The position numbers and the translations under genes were made by a program. From a virus, in the IMG/VR virus record IMGVR_UViG_3300046820_000838, positions 1 through 20,824 of that record: 20,824 nt of DNA; one strand, 5' to 3'. Below, piece after piece: positions 1 to 5,451 of the stretch. Each line of letters starts with the position of its first letter. The first letter of the stretch is position 1. The notes under the pieces were generated by a model that was given only the letters and a program-made list of their open reading frames with translations, was not told the DNA's origin and did no database searches.

Positions 1-1
1 A

Positions 2-475
2 TATAGCGACAAGTTTCCTTTCGCAACCGCTTTTTTGATTTCGTTCGCAATAGAGGCTGACCTATCCGAACAAGACCTTATACGCATGGCTTTCGCTGAT
101 TCAACTCTAAAGAACATGGAGAAGTACAGCGATAACATGCGAAACTGGTCTACACGGATGGAACATCCTGCAACAAAGTACATAATAGACAATTCGGACA
201 TTGCAAGAAAGAATGATGCAGAAGCGAGGTTTGAATATGTTGATCAAGCATTTGTGTCTAAAAGGTACGGCAAGCAAAGATACCTGGATACCCTTAATAA
301 GGCCCTGGAAGCCCAGGAGATGAAGTTTGAGCCATTAGTCCAGGGTATGAAGTATGTATCCGACAAAGTTGGCATAGAAACCCTTATAAGGTATAATAGA
401 GATATAATCTCATATGCAGAGATTTTTACAGGAGAATATTCTGTTACATATGACCAAGAAAAGGAATGGGTATGA
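2..475 (+). CDS. Hypothetical protein, 5'-truncated by the window edge
   Basis: The reading frame is open from base 2, and the first start-like codon (TTG at 35) has no ribosome site, so the gene almost certainly begins upstream and only its last ~157 codons are visible. The visible part is mainly helical and charged, with no signal peptide or membrane segment and no motif I recognise. The stop TGA (473-475) overlaps the ATG of the next gene (472) in an ATGA junction, so the two are probably co-translated. Function unknown. Confidence 0.75.
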   Translation, partial: YSDKFPFATAFLISFAIEADLSEQDLIRMAFADSTLKNMEKYSDNMRNWSTRMEHPATKYIIDNSDIARKNDAEARFEYVDQAFVSKRYGKQRYLDTLNKALEAQEMKFEPLVQGMKYVSDKVGIETLIRYNRDIISYAEIFTGEYSVTYDQEKEWV

Positions 476-663
476 CAAGAGAAGAAATTATCGAGACAAT
501 GATCGATACAGTAAATATTTATAATATTGATTGGATGATGAAGAGCGGAATGTCTGATGAAGAAATTGAAAAAAATATTTCAGGCCAGCGTCCAGCACTT
601 GATCACATGTTTGATTTGATTTATAGAAGTCTTGAGAATAAGGGCGCTTTCCCTCAAAACTGA
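472..663 (+). CDS. Small hypothetical protein (63 aa)
   Basis: I chose ATG 472 rather than ATG 466. The AAGGA at 461-465 is correctly spaced (6 nt) for 472, and 472 makes a classic ATGA overlap with the upstream stop. The product is acidic and helical, starting MTREEIIETM, with no motif I know. It ends 5 bp before the stop of the convergent minus-strand gene at 669, and I see no clear terminator between them. Function unknown. Confidence 0.7.
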   Translation: MTREEIIETMIDTVNIYNIDWMMKSGMSDEEIEKNISGQRPALDHMFDLIYRSLENKGAFPQN

Positions 664-668
664 AAAAA

Positions 669-899
669 TTATTTAGAACAAGCGCAATCGCTGCAGCAGG
701 TTTCTGAAAATAATTTTACAGCCAGGTTTGGCTCTTCTGGCCTACCTAAATCTTCCCAAAACTTTTCTCTGCCCATAGAGTCGGTTTCTACGATAGGGCT
801 TGACTCAAATTGAGGAGTACCTGTTGTGCACCAGTCGGCAATTGGCTCTGAGTCAAAATTATCGTCCCAGGCGTTTTCTAGATTATCTAAGATTCCCAT
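669..899 (-). CDS. Small acidic hypothetical protein with C-terminal cysteines
   Basis: This is a 76-aa protein, strongly acidic, ending in a Cys-rich tail (CCSDCAC) that could bind metal. Its ATG (899) lies inside the 3' end of the HNH nuclease gene, with a 17-nt out-of-frame overlap, so it is probably translated by coupling on the same mRNA. No strong Shine-Dalgarno sequence is visible. The composition (many Asp/Glu, Trp in WDDNFD) is typical of phage accessory microproteins. No function can be assigned. Confidence 0.6.
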   Translation of the reverse strand: MGILDNLENAWDDNFDSEPIADWCTTGTPQFESSPIVETDSMGREKFWEDLGRPEEPNLAVKLFSETCCSDCACSK

Positions 900-1455
900 T
901 TAAATATTCTATCATATTTTGCAGTAGTCTTACATCGTCATTTACCGAGCCAAGCGCTCTATTGCATCTAGAGCATAACAAACCTCTTGTGCACTTACCG
1001 CAAGTCTTTTCACCAGGACAGCATGCATGGTCATGATCTACTGATAGGCGCTTATAATCTGTCTTCCCGCAAATTTTGCAAACCCCATTTTGGGATTTTT
1101 CTAGTTCTGAATATTTTTCTAAAGTCAGGTTTTTCTTTTTAAGGTTAGAGTTTACGCCAACATACTCTTTGCATGGACGACAATATGTTGATTGCCCCCA
1201 AAAGTTGGATTTATCTAGATACTGTTCGCATCTGCGACAATGAATTAATTCCCCCTTCTTTTTTCTAGGCATAACTCTTTTTGGATCATCTTCTGCCAAG
1301 TCATATTCTCTCACACAAGCCTTACACCAAGGTTTCAAACCATCTTGAGCCTTAGAGTATTTATGGAAGTTAGGTGTCTCTTTGTATTCCTGGCAATTTG
1401 TGCATTGCTTTAAGCCATTTTCATCGTATTGGACCCTAGTGTATTGTTTTCTCAT
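883..1455 (-). CDS. HNH nuclease, recombination endonuclease VII family
   Basis: This 190-aa protein has three parts. Two N-terminal zinc ribbons use C18/C21/C44/C47 and C73/C76/C92/C95. The C-terminal endonuclease VII domain (~110-190) has CxxC at 126-129, the HNH core VDHDH at 139-143, further cysteines at 152/155, and RGLLCSRCN at 158-165. T4 endonuclease VII cleaves branched DNA such as Holliday junctions. Actinophage relatives with this domain order are often free-standing HNH nucleases, so either resolvase or homing-type function is possible. A CTGACA-17-TATACT promoter ends 6 nt before the ATG with no Shine-Dalgarno, so the mRNA is probably leaderless. The next gene (899) overlaps its 3' end. 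Confidence 0.9.
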   Translation of the reverse strand: MRKQYTRVQYDENGLKQCTNCQEYKETPNFHKYSKAQDGLKPWCKACVREYDLAEDDPKRVMPRKKKGELIHCRRCEQYLDKSNFWGQSTYCRPCKEYVGVNSNLKKKNLTLEKYSELEKSQNGVCKICGKTDYKRLSVDHDHACCPGEKTCGKCTRGLLCSRCNRALGSVNDDVRLLQNMIEYLNGNLR

Positions 1456-1461
1456 GATTTA

Positions 1462-1490
1462 AGTATACCAGGTTTCAGATTTGTTGTCAG
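1462..1490 (-). promoter_or_regulatory. Leaderless promoter of the HNH gene
   Basis: On the minus strand, CTGACA (1490-1485), a 17-bp spacer and TATACT (1467-1462) are followed by exactly 6 nt and then ATG at 1455. The expected transcription start coincides with the A of the ATG. Confidence 0.75.
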
Positions 1491-1560
1491 ATTTCTAAAT
1501 TGGAGTAAATTGGAATATTTTGTTCAGATGTACGATACATGCTATACAAAACCTACATAC

Positions 1561-1593
1561 AAAAAAATAGTGCGCCCATAATAGACACACTAT
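1561..1593 (-). terminator. Intrinsic terminator of the 1615-2119 minus operon
   Basis: Read on the minus strand, ATAGTGTG pairs with CGCACTAT (8 bp, one G-T wobble) around an 11-nt loop and is followed by seven T. It lies 22 bp past the last stop of the operon. A second inverted repeat, TGCATG-CAC-CATGCA, lies between it and the stop (about 1600-1614). Confidence 0.75.
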
Positions 1594-1614
1594 CGATCTT
1601 GCATGCACCATGCA

Positions 1615-1800
1615 CTACATTTTGGGTGCTCTACCCTGTACCCACCCGCTGTGAATTCCGACTAGTGGGGCATCAATACAAACTGCTTGACCTATGTGCA
1701 GGGTGTCCTTGTATAATTCAATAAACTCTAGTAGATGTTCCTTAGTATCGAAATTCATTTGCTTTGTAGCACCTGATGTACTTGTTAATGTAACTTTCAT
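1615..1800 (-). CDS. 61-aa hypothetical protein, paralog of the gene at 3502
   Basis: The start is supported by TAGGAGA upstream and an ATGA overlap with the preceding gene. The protein aligns over its full length with the 61-aa product at 3502-3687: a beta-like N-terminus with T, T, G, TK, then a helix FxxxY, then L-x-x-G, then a C-terminal LxGI...G. It has no membrane segment. In both places it is paired with a CxxC...CxC microprotein, so the pair looks like a duplicated module. Function unknown. Confidence 0.75.
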   Translation of the reverse strand: MKVTLTSTSGATKQMNFDTKEHLLEFIELYKDTLHIGQAVCIDAPLVGIHSGWVQGRAPKM

Positions 1801-1904
1801 TTATTTATTCTCCTAATACATTCGCATGACTTAATCTTGATTGTTGTACCGTCGAATTCAACGATACCTAATGTGTCGCAGTGATAGCACATAAAAATTT
1901 CCAT
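1797..1904 (-). CDS. 35-aa zinc-binding microprotein (CxxC...CxC)
   Basis: The ATG at 1904 overlaps the stop of the upstream gene (TAATG) and the stop overlaps the next ATG (ATGA), so it sits as a perfect link in the operon. The cysteines are C6, C9, C27 and C29, enough for one zinc site. The spacing and the intervening G-[IL]-x-F match the 51-aa product at 3688, which has C10, C13, C32 and C34. It is a likely paralog of that gene. The resemblance to half of a DnaJ-type zinc module is only superficial. Function unknown. Confidence 0.65.
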   Translation of the reverse strand: MEIFMCYHCDTLGIVEFDGTTIKIKSCECIRRINK

Positions 1905-2119
1905 TAGATACACTCCTCACAAGGACACTGTGGGAATTCTCTATCTTGCTTAATGCGATTAGCAAGAGCGATAACCTTATTGTAGGTATCAGCAGAAGCA
2001 CCTCTAAAGGATACTAATTCGCCATTGGCTACCTTTTCAGCAGCGATAACAATTCGCTGTTCTAAGTTATACTGTCCATACTTAGAGGACTTGATGTAGT
2101 TTTTATCTAGTGTAATCAT
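1904..2119 (-). CDS. 71-aa hypothetical protein, first gene of a minus-strand operon
   Basis: The gene has a clear leader: promoter at 2157-2185, then AAGAAAGG and ATG at 2119. The product is basic in its N-terminal half (MITLDKNYIKSSKYGQYN), predicted helical in the middle, and ends in CPCEEC, a possible half zinc site. It may be a small nucleic-acid-binding or regulatory protein, but no family is recognised. It is the first gene of the three-gene unit ending at the 1561 terminator. Confidence 0.75.
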   Translation of the reverse strand: MITLDKNYIKSSKYGQYNLEQRIVIAAEKVANGELVSFRGASADTYNKVIALANRIKQDREFPQCPCEECI

Positions 2120-2156
2120 TTTTGACTACCTTTCTTTTTTAATTCTTATAGTAGTA

Positions 2157-2185
2157 ATACTAGCACACATAACCCAAAAAGTCAA
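2157..2185 (-). promoter_or_regulatory. Promoter of the minus operon (extended -10)
   Basis: On the minus strand: TTGACT, 17 bp, then TGC-TAGTAT. It is closely similar to the plus-strand promoter at 3321-3349, including TTGACTTTTTG and TGCTAGTAT. Here the spacer and the absence of a 6-nt ATG show a leadered transcript. Confidence 0.8.
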
Positions 2186-2195
2186 GTCCAAACAC

Positions 2196-2222
2196 GGCGT
2201 GTCGCATGTGATTTAGACCACA
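2196..2222. promoter_or_regulatory. Composite operator: GGCGTGTCG plus CRP/GlxR-like site
   Basis: GGCGTGTCG (2196-2204) is followed after 2 nt by TGTGA-N6-CCACA (2207-2222), one mismatch from the CRP-type consensus TGTGA-N6-TCACA. The site lies about 65 bp upstream of the predicted start of the 1904-2119 operon, a position suited to an activator. Confidence 0.5.
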
Positions 2223-2325
2223 TACCAAATCGGACATATCGGACATCGCCACGTCGCCCATTTGTCAAGTCGACACACCGATAAAACTAGCATTGTTACG
2301 GAAATGTTATAATTCCCCCTAAAAA

Positions 2326-2357
2326 TGTGACCTACCTCTCATGTGACCTACCTCACA
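2326..2357. promoter_or_regulatory. Tandem CRP/GlxR-like sites
   Basis: There are two copies of TGTGACCTACCTC with a 16-bp period. The first reads TGTGA-N6-TCTCA (2326-2341, one mismatch). The second reads TGTGA-N6-TCACA (2342-2357, perfect). They lie upstream of the promoter for 2467 in the divergent control region 2120-2466. That region also holds repeated TCGGACAT words (2230, 2239) and the inverse word ATGTCCGA (2359). Confidence 0.55.
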
Positions 2358-2390
2358 ATGTCCGAATTATCCCATTTATACCCCTCAATT

Positions 2391-2412
2391 TGTCGTACCC
2401 CCATGCTACACT
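2391..2412 (+). promoter_or_regulatory. TGTCG-class promoter for the 2467 operon
   Basis: TGTCGTAC (2391-2398), 8 nt, then TACACT (2407-2412). This is the same element and spacing as at four other promoters in the window, but it is the weakest copy. An inverted repeat CTTGTA-TGTA-TACAAG (2411-2426) overlaps the predicted start point and could be an operator. Confidence 0.45.
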
Positions 2413-2466
2413 TGTATGTATACAAGGTTGAAAAAGAAGTAAGCCCCTTAAAGAAAGGTTATCAAA

Positions 2467-2649
2467 ATGATAACACTAGAAAAAACAACAGTATGCGTAG
2501 AGCATACCCCTAATAAGTCTGCTATCTCCGAAGTAGGAGATGACCAATTCACTTTTTGCGAAGTGTGTGAAAATAACATTGAGCGTTGGTATAACGATAC
2601 CGACCCAGAGCGTCTACCTATGTGGACAGATTGGAAGGTGTCTAAGTGA
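2467..2649 (+). CDS. 60-aa hypothetical protein with cysteine motif
   Basis: This is the first gene of the plus operon 2467-3198. AAAGAAAGG lies 8 nt before the ATG. The protein has C10 and a later CEVC pair (residues 31-34) plus H13, a possible zinc site, and an acidic C-terminal half rich in Trp. Its stop overlaps the GTG of the next gene (GTGA). No family recognised. Confidence 0.75.
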   Translation: MITLEKTTVCVEHTPNKSAISEVGDDQFTFCEVCENNIERWYNDTDPERLPMWTDWKVSK

Positions 2650-2810
2650 GTACTTTTGCACCAATGCCCTCCGTATGCGGGGCAACTACCGCTATGGTTG
2701 ATGTCTATGACTTTGACCTTAACCCTCATGGCGTTATCTGTTGCGATAATTGCCAATCAATTCTAATGTGCCGTAAGGCTTGGGACTATCTATACAAGGA
2801 GGTCAAATAA
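2646..2810 (+). CDS. 54-aa hypothetical protein, GTG start, CC..C cysteine motif
   Basis: It starts at a GTG overlapping the upstream stop (GTGA) and ends in a TAATG junction, so it is translationally coupled on both sides. Cysteines lie at C10, at CCDNC in the middle and at MCRK near the C-terminus, consistent with a zinc-binding fold. The ribosome site of the following gene (AAGGAGG, 2796-2802) lies inside its 3' end. Function unknown. Confidence 0.65.
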   Translation: MSTFAPMPSVCGATTAMVDVYDFDLNPHGVICCDNCQSILMCRKAWDYLYKEVK

Positions 2811-2956
2811 TGACTAAATACAATGTACTTATTTCTTATGTCGTAGAGGCAGAAGATGAAATGAGAGCGGTGTTCGCCCTTAACAAATCGCTATACCCGC
2901 TTAGCGAAAACGAAATCGAAAAGTTTAACGCTTTTCATGTAGAGGAGGCTAACTAA
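2810..2956 (+). CDS. 48-aa small protein, paralog of the next gene
   Basis: This is a TAATG-coupled gene preceded by AAGGAGG. The product has a beta-alpha-beta-like pattern: a hydrophobic strand (YNVLISYVVEAED), an amphipathic helix and a short strand with FHVEEA. The next product (2956) has the same layout (FELFVDVEADD, helix, FHVIDY), so the two are tandem paralogs. A similar VxVxA...EDAxxA pattern occurs in the C-terminal half of the 8673 product. Function unknown. Confidence 0.7.
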   Translation: MTKYNVLISYVVEAEDEMRAVFALNKSLYPLSENEIEKFNAFHVEEAN

Positions 2957-3096
2957 TGCCAATTTTTAATTTTGAGTTATTTGTAGATGTAGAGGCAGAT
3001 GATTTTGAGTCTGCTTATTCATGGCTAAAGGCTATGCCACTAGAAAGACAATTAGACTTTCATGTGATTGACTATCGACAGATTGAGGTTGAGTAA
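2956..3096 (+). CDS. 46-aa small protein, paralog of the preceding gene
   Basis: This gene is TAATG-coupled to the gene before it. It shares with that product the VEA[DE]D turn, a central helix and an FHV strand, suggesting tandem duplication of a minimal ferredoxin-like fold. The following ATG (3097) abuts its stop directly. No catalytic residues are evident and the function is unknown. Confidence 0.7.
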   Translation: MPIFNFELFVDVEADDFESAYSWLKAMPLERQLDFHVIDYRQIEVE

Positions 3097-3198
3097 ATGG
3101 AAAAAGATTTATTTGGATTTAGCGATGCAATTAATTTGGATCATCTAAACTTAGAACAACTAAAAGAGTTAGAAAAACTTTTAGAAAAAATAAAATAA
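3097..3198 (+). CDS. 33-aa helical microprotein
   Basis: The ATG directly follows the previous stop (TAAATG). The peptide is a single leucine-rich amphipathic helix with heptad-like Leu spacing and lysines at the end, so it could form a coiled coil with a partner. It is the last gene of the 2467 operon, followed 11 bp later by a hairpin (3208-3236). Its reality rests on junction spacing and composition only. Confidence 0.55.
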   Translation: MEKDLFGFSDAINLDHLNLEQLKELEKLLEKIK

Positions 3199-3207
3199 AT
3201 AAAAACA

Positions 3208-3236
3208 ATTTTGCAGAAATAAAAACTCTGCAAAAA
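3208..3236 (+). terminator. Operon-end hairpin
   Basis: TTTGCAGA (3210-3217) pairs with TCTGCAAA (3227-3234) across a 9-nt loop ending in AAAAC, and AATT/AATT flanks lengthen the stem with a bulge. There is no T-run. A CACGTGG motif (3240-3246) and DnaA-like boxes follow immediately. Confidence 0.6.
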
Positions 3237-3248
3237 TTGCACGTGGCG

Positions 3249-3269
3249 TTTTCCACAGGGTGTGGATAA
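3249..3269. promoter_or_regulatory. DnaA-box-like pair
   Basis: TTTTCCACA (3249-3257, one mismatch) faces TGTGGATAA (3261-3269), which is the reverse complement of the DnaA box TTATCCACA. Confidence 0.5.
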
Positions 3270-3273
3270 CTAA

Positions 3274-3289
3274 TGTGTTTAAGGTCACA
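3274..3289. promoter_or_regulatory. CRP/GlxR-like site
   Basis: TGTGT-N6-TCACA, one mismatch from the CRP-type consensus. It lies about 75 bp upstream of the predicted start of the 3321 promoter. A GGCGTGTCG word (3310-3318) lies between the two, 2 bp from the -35. Confidence 0.4.
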
Positions 3290-3320
3290 CGATTATTTTC
3301 CCAATTTACGGCGTGTCGAT

Positions 3321-3349
3321 TTGACTTTTTGAGATTTATCTGCTAGTAT
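3321..3349 (+). promoter_or_regulatory. Promoter with extended -10
   Basis: TTGACT (3321-3326), 17 bp, then TGC-TAGTAT (3344-3349). It is the twin of the minus-strand promoter at 2157-2185. It would transcribe the 3502 operon with a leader of about 145 nt that contains the direct repeats at 3387-3441. Confidence 0.75.
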
Positions 3350-3386
3350 AGTTACTATAAACAATTAAATAAAGATAAATAAGCAA

Positions 3387-3441
3387 TGAGCCTTAGCAAA
3401 TAAATGTGACCAGTATCACAGTGAGCCTAAGCAAATAAGTG
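3387..3441 (+). repeat. Two 20-bp direct repeats flanking a perfect CRP-like site
   Basis: TGAGCCTTAGCAAATAAATG (3387-3406) and TGAGCCTAAGCAAATAAGTG (3422-3441) differ at two positions and have a 35-bp period. Between them, sharing two bases with the first repeat, lies the perfect palindrome TGTGA-N6-TCACA (3405-3420). No reading frame explains the repeats, so they are probably regulatory. Confidence 0.65.
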
Positions 3442-3448
3442 CCCAATT

Positions 3449-3470
3449 TGTCGGTGCCCTCTGATAGGAT
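3449..3470 (+). promoter_or_regulatory. TGTCGGTG-class promoter for 3502
   Basis: TGTCGGTG (3449-3456), 8 nt, then TAGGAT (3465-3470). Sequence and spacing are nearly identical to the promoter at 4523-4544, including TAGGATAGT and TATCAA just downstream. It is followed by a leader with AAAGAAAGG. Confidence 0.6.
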
Positions 3471-3501
3471 AGTCTTATCAACTTAAAGAAAGGTAGTCAA
3501 A

Positions 3502-3687
3502 ATGACTTACACTATAACACTCGAAACCTTTAACGGTTCTACTAAAAAAATCGCTCTCCCTTCTAGAGGTGCGGTTGCTCAATTCCTCTCAACTTACCCA
3601 ACACAATTACCTGTTGGCGTATCTGTTAAAGTCGCTTGCGACTCTCTCGGTATTAGCGGAACACTAAGAGGAAAGGCGGTTCTATAA
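3502..3687 (+). CDS. 61-aa hypothetical protein, paralog of the gene at 1615
   Basis: The start is set by AAAGAAAGG nine nt upstream. The protein has a beta-strand N-terminus (MTYTITLETFNGSTKK), a helix around 25-35, and a glycine-rich C-terminal LGISGTLRGKA. Length and pattern match the minus-strand protein at 1615-1800, and both are paired with a CxxC...CxC microprotein. Function unknown. Duplication of a two-gene module on opposite strands is the main clue. Confidence 0.75.
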   Translation: MTYTITLETFNGSTKKIALPSRGAVAQFLSTYPTQLPVGVSVKVACDSLGISGTLRGKAVL

Positions 3688-3843
3688 ATGATAAACTCCG
3701 TCTTAACTATCCCCTGCGATGAGTGCAACTCAACAGGTTTACTTTTTTTCGGTAATGGCGATGACTATGATGTCGAAACTTGCGATTGTGATTTTGGTGC
3801 TGAGCAAGATTTCTTTTTATTTAATACACCCGAAGCAAACTAA
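3688..3843 (+). CDS. 51-aa zinc-binding microprotein (CxxC...CxC)
   Basis: The ATG directly follows the stop of 3502. Cysteines C10, C13, C32 and C34 with the sequence CDECNSTG followed by a Phe-rich strand match the 35-aa protein at 1797-1904. The C-terminal tail is longer and hydrophobic (FFLFNT). It is probably a single-zinc ribbon. It is followed by a ribosome site and the 3861 gene. Function unknown. Confidence 0.65.
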   Translation: MINSVLTIPCDECNSTGLLFFGNGDDYDVETCDCDFGAEQDFFLFNTPEAN

Positions 3844-3860
3844 AGAATAGGAAATAAAAA

Positions 3861-4067
3861 ATGGTAGAAATTAAACACTCTCTAAACTTCGTTACAGAAT
3901 TTGACGAAACTCATCCAGTTGCACAACAGGCCCTTGCACTGCCTCACTCAGAGTTGGTTGCAATGCTTGAAGGAATGCTAAAGGACCTGCTCGTGCCTGC
4001 GCTACTTCCAACAATTAACGAAATAAATGAAAACGGTTCCTATGCAATTCTAAAGGTGGTCCAGTAA
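3861..4067 (+). CDS. 68-aa hypothetical protein
   Basis: AATAGGAA lies upstream at suitable spacing. The product is a small, soluble, mainly helical protein with a conserved-looking core (LPHSELVAMLEGMLKDLLVPALLP) and no cysteine. A TAATG overlap couples it to 4067. I recognise no domain. Confidence 0.7.
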   Translation: MVEIKHSLNFVTEFDETHPVAQQALALPHSELVAMLEGMLKDLLVPALLPTINEINENGSYAILKVVQ

Positions 4068-4231
4068 TGATGACTCGCAAAGACTATGTAGAGGTTGCTA
4101 GAATTATTTCAAAGCATTCGAAAGGCGAACACTGCCGATTAGATGTTTTGATTGATGATTTTGCGTTTTGGTTCGCAGAAGATAATCCAAATTTCAAAAT
4201 GGAAAAATTTATGGAGGCTTGCAATGAGTAG
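4067..4231 (+). CDS. Small conserved phage protein starting MMTRKDYVEVAR
   Basis: It begins at ATG 4067 (TAATG overlap) or the adjacent ATG 4070 (MTRKDY...). The pattern MTRKDY-x-x-x-A near the start and FAEDNPNFKMEKF near the end matches a small protein type common in phages and plasmids (MTRKDY...NPRFD..RF). Its function is unknown as far as I know. It overlaps the small membrane protein gene at 4224 by 8 nt. Confidence 0.75.
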   Translation: MMTRKDYVEVARIISKHSKGEHCRLDVLIDDFAFWFAEDNPNFKMEKFMEACNE

Positions 4232-4349
4232 ACTACTAACAACAATTGTTCAACTATTTTTAGCGGGTAGCGTTTTTATTTTATTCCGCATGATGTTGCC
4301 AATGCTAAAAGAAGATTTGCAAGAATTAAAAAACGATTTTCAAAAGTAA
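4224..4349 (+). CDS. 41-aa single-span membrane microprotein
   Basis: This is an overlapping gene (ATGAG shared with the previous stop). Residues ~4-26 form one hydrophobic helix (LLTTIVQLFLAGSVFILF), followed by a charged amphipathic tail of about 14 residues (LKEDLQELKNDF). That layout would place a short cytoplasmic coiled-coil tail on a membrane anchor. It could be a holin- or Rz-like lysis accessory or a membrane-targeted host modulator, and the sequence does not decide. It is the last gene of its operon. Confidence 0.6.
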   Translation: MSRLLTTIVQLFLAGSVFILFRMMLPMLKEDLQELKNDFQK

Positions 4350-4357
4350 ATCGTGAT

Positions 4358-4382
4358 CCTGAGCAAGATTGAAAACTGCTCA
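4358..4382 (+). terminator. Stem-loop family copy 1 (CCTGAGCA...AAACTGCTCA)
   Basis: TGAGCA (4360-4365) pairs with TGCTCA (4377-4382) around an 11-nt loop ending in AAAAC. It lies 8 bp after the stop at 4349. A CACGT-type motif (GACGTGG, 4390) and two DnaA-box-like 9-mers follow. There is no T-run. Confidence 0.6.
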
Positions 4383-4399
4383 AAATTTTGACGTGGAAC

Positions 4400-4420
4400 T
4401 TATCCACAGGTTTATCCACA
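4400..4420. promoter_or_regulatory. Pair of DnaA-box-like 9-mers
   Basis: TTATCCACA occurs at 4400-4408 and 4412-4420, 12 bp apart, both perfect matches to the canonical DnaA box. Confidence 0.55.
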
Positions 4421-4440
4421 GGTGTTTAAGATGCAATTTG

Positions 4441-4473
4441 CGACACGCCCGAGATTTTGTGATTTTTATCACA
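4441..4473. promoter_or_regulatory. Composite operator: CGACACGCC plus perfect CRP-like site
   Basis: CGACACGCC (4441-4449), 8 nt, then TGTGA-N6-TCACA (4458-4473), a perfect palindrome of the CRP/GlxR type. It lies upstream of the 4523-4544 promoter. Confidence 0.6.
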
Positions 4474-4522
4474 TGACTTGAGCGTCTCATTATTTGGATT
4501 TACTCGCCAGTAGGTAGATAAA

Positions 4523-4544
4523 TGTCGGTGGCATAGGCTAGGAT
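4523..4544 (+). promoter_or_regulatory. TGTCGGTG-class promoter for 4585
   Basis: TGTCGGTG (4523-4530), 8 nt, then TAGGAT (4539-4544). It is closely similar to the promoter at 3449-3470. Confidence 0.6.
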
Positions 4545-4584
4545 AGTAGTATCAAGTTAATTAAAGAAAGAAGGTCGCCCCCCT

Positions 4585-4791
4585 ATGGCTACTAAACTAT
4601 ACACTATCGAAAACCTACTAGTAGGAAAAATTTACACTTCCCGTAATCGTAACTTTGAGGGCGAAATTGTTTCTGCTCGACCAAGAACAGAAATTTGGTA
4701 TGGCGATAATACCGAAGCATACCTAATCGAAATTAACACTCGCAGTTTGCGAAACAAGTTTGCGACTATCGCAATTAAGGTTGGTGAGTAA
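4585..4791 (+). CDS. 68-aa small beta-rich protein
   Basis: This is the first gene of operon 4585-5979, with AAAGAAGG and a C-rich spacer (CGCCCCCC) before the ATG. The beta-rich sequence contains IENLLVGKIYTS and FEGEIV. It weakly resembles the small SH3-like products at 7411 and 7690 (GD-x-FTT...TG-x-I), but I would not claim homology. TAATG-coupled to 4791. Function unknown. Confidence 0.75.
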   Translation: MATKLYTIENLLVGKIYTSRNRNFEGEIVSARPRTEIWYGDNTEAYLIEINTRSLRNKFATIAIKVGE

Positions 4792-4958
4792 TGATAAAAG
4801 AATACATTGACGAAACTGATTTTTATTTAATCAAAGATGAACAACGCTTTTGTTGTGATGAGTCACAATTTAAGTATGTATGCAAGGCTCATGGAGAGTC
4901 TATGGGTTGCTATTTTTGCGAGTTTGATTACTCAACAGATTGCGAGGAACAACACTAA
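4791..4958 (+). CDS. 55-aa cysteine-rich microprotein
   Basis: The gene is TAATG-coupled on both sides. It has six cysteines: CC at 21-22, C31, C40, C43 and C51. The CYFC pair plus C31 and H34 could form a zinc site. It is acidic and soluble. It belongs to the class of small Cys-rich proteins that recurs throughout the window. Function unknown. Confidence 0.65.
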   Translation: MIKEYIDETDFYLIKDEQRFCCDESQFKYVCKAHGESMGCYFCEFDYSTDCEEQH

Positions 4959-5101
4959 TGGGATACATTGAGATTTTTAGAATTGACGAAAACGGTGCAG
5001 GTTGGGTAGACTTAGATAATGCAACCCCCGATGAATTATTTACACTAGAGGTTGGCTTGCTTAATGAAGGCGCACTATTTACAACGAAAGAGGCAGAATA
5101 A
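4958..5101 (+). CDS. 47-aa hypothetical protein
   Basis: The gene is TAATG-coupled on both sides. It is an acidic protein with a beta-turn-beta start (MGYIEIFRIDENGAGWVDL) and a C-terminal helix (PDELFTLEVGLLNEGALF). No recognisable family. The case for a real gene is the exact junction spacing within the operon. Confidence 0.6.
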   Translation: MGYIEIFRIDENGAGWVDLDNATPDELFTLEVGLLNEGALFTTKEAE

Positions 5102-5313
5102 TGGAATATGAATATGTAATCACTAGCGCATATGATAGTAATGAGCCACATTGGACACAACGCTATGAGAACGAATTTGGTGCATGGGAAAACTTCTTCC
5201 TATTTACTGATTGGGGCATGGCTGAAGAATATCGCACAGTTAATCTTTACACTCCAACAGGAAAGTGTTACACTAAGTTATTCTATCGAGACGGAAGGGT
5301 GGTAGTTAAGTGA
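5101..5313 (+). CDS. 70-aa hypothetical protein rich in aromatics
   Basis: It starts at a TAATG junction. Many Tyr, Trp and Phe residues (MEYEYVITSAYDSN, WENFFLFTDWG) suggest a compact beta-rich fold. There are no catalytic motifs. Its stop overlaps the GTG of the next gene (GTGA). Function unknown. Confidence 0.7.
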   Translation: MEYEYVITSAYDSNEPHWTQRYENEFGAWENFFLFTDWGMAEEYRTVNLYTPTGKCYTKLFYRDGRVVVK

Positions 5314-5450
5314 GCGACTTAACCTATTGCGAAGAGTGTTATGAGAACTTAGACTATGATAAGTTTGATTCTCGATTTGAGCGACCAATTTGCCAAGAGT
5401 GCGTATATGCACTAGACTTAACCCCAGAACTACTAGAAGGAGCATACTAA
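5310..5450 (+). CDS. 46-aa zinc-ribbon microprotein (CxxC...CxxC)
   Basis: It has a GTG start overlapping the upstream stop. C7, C10, C28 and C31 form two CxxC pairs 17 residues apart, a textbook single zinc ribbon. The remainder is acidic. The ribosome site of the next gene (GAAGGAG) lies at its 3' end. The role may be protein-protein or nucleic-acid binding, which the sequence does not show. Confidence 0.65.
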   Translation: MSDLTYCEECYENLDYDKFDSRFERPICQECVYALDLTPELLEGAY

Positions 5451-5451
5451 T

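Noticed and set aside
1539-1724. Plus-strand open frame over 1539-1724
   Set aside because: It runs through the minus-strand terminator and the end of the 1615-1800 gene, has no ribosome site, and its composition looks accidental.
2448-2756. Minus-strand open frame of about 100 codons
   Set aside because: It lies opposite the well-supported, coupled genes 2467 and 2646, and has no start signal.
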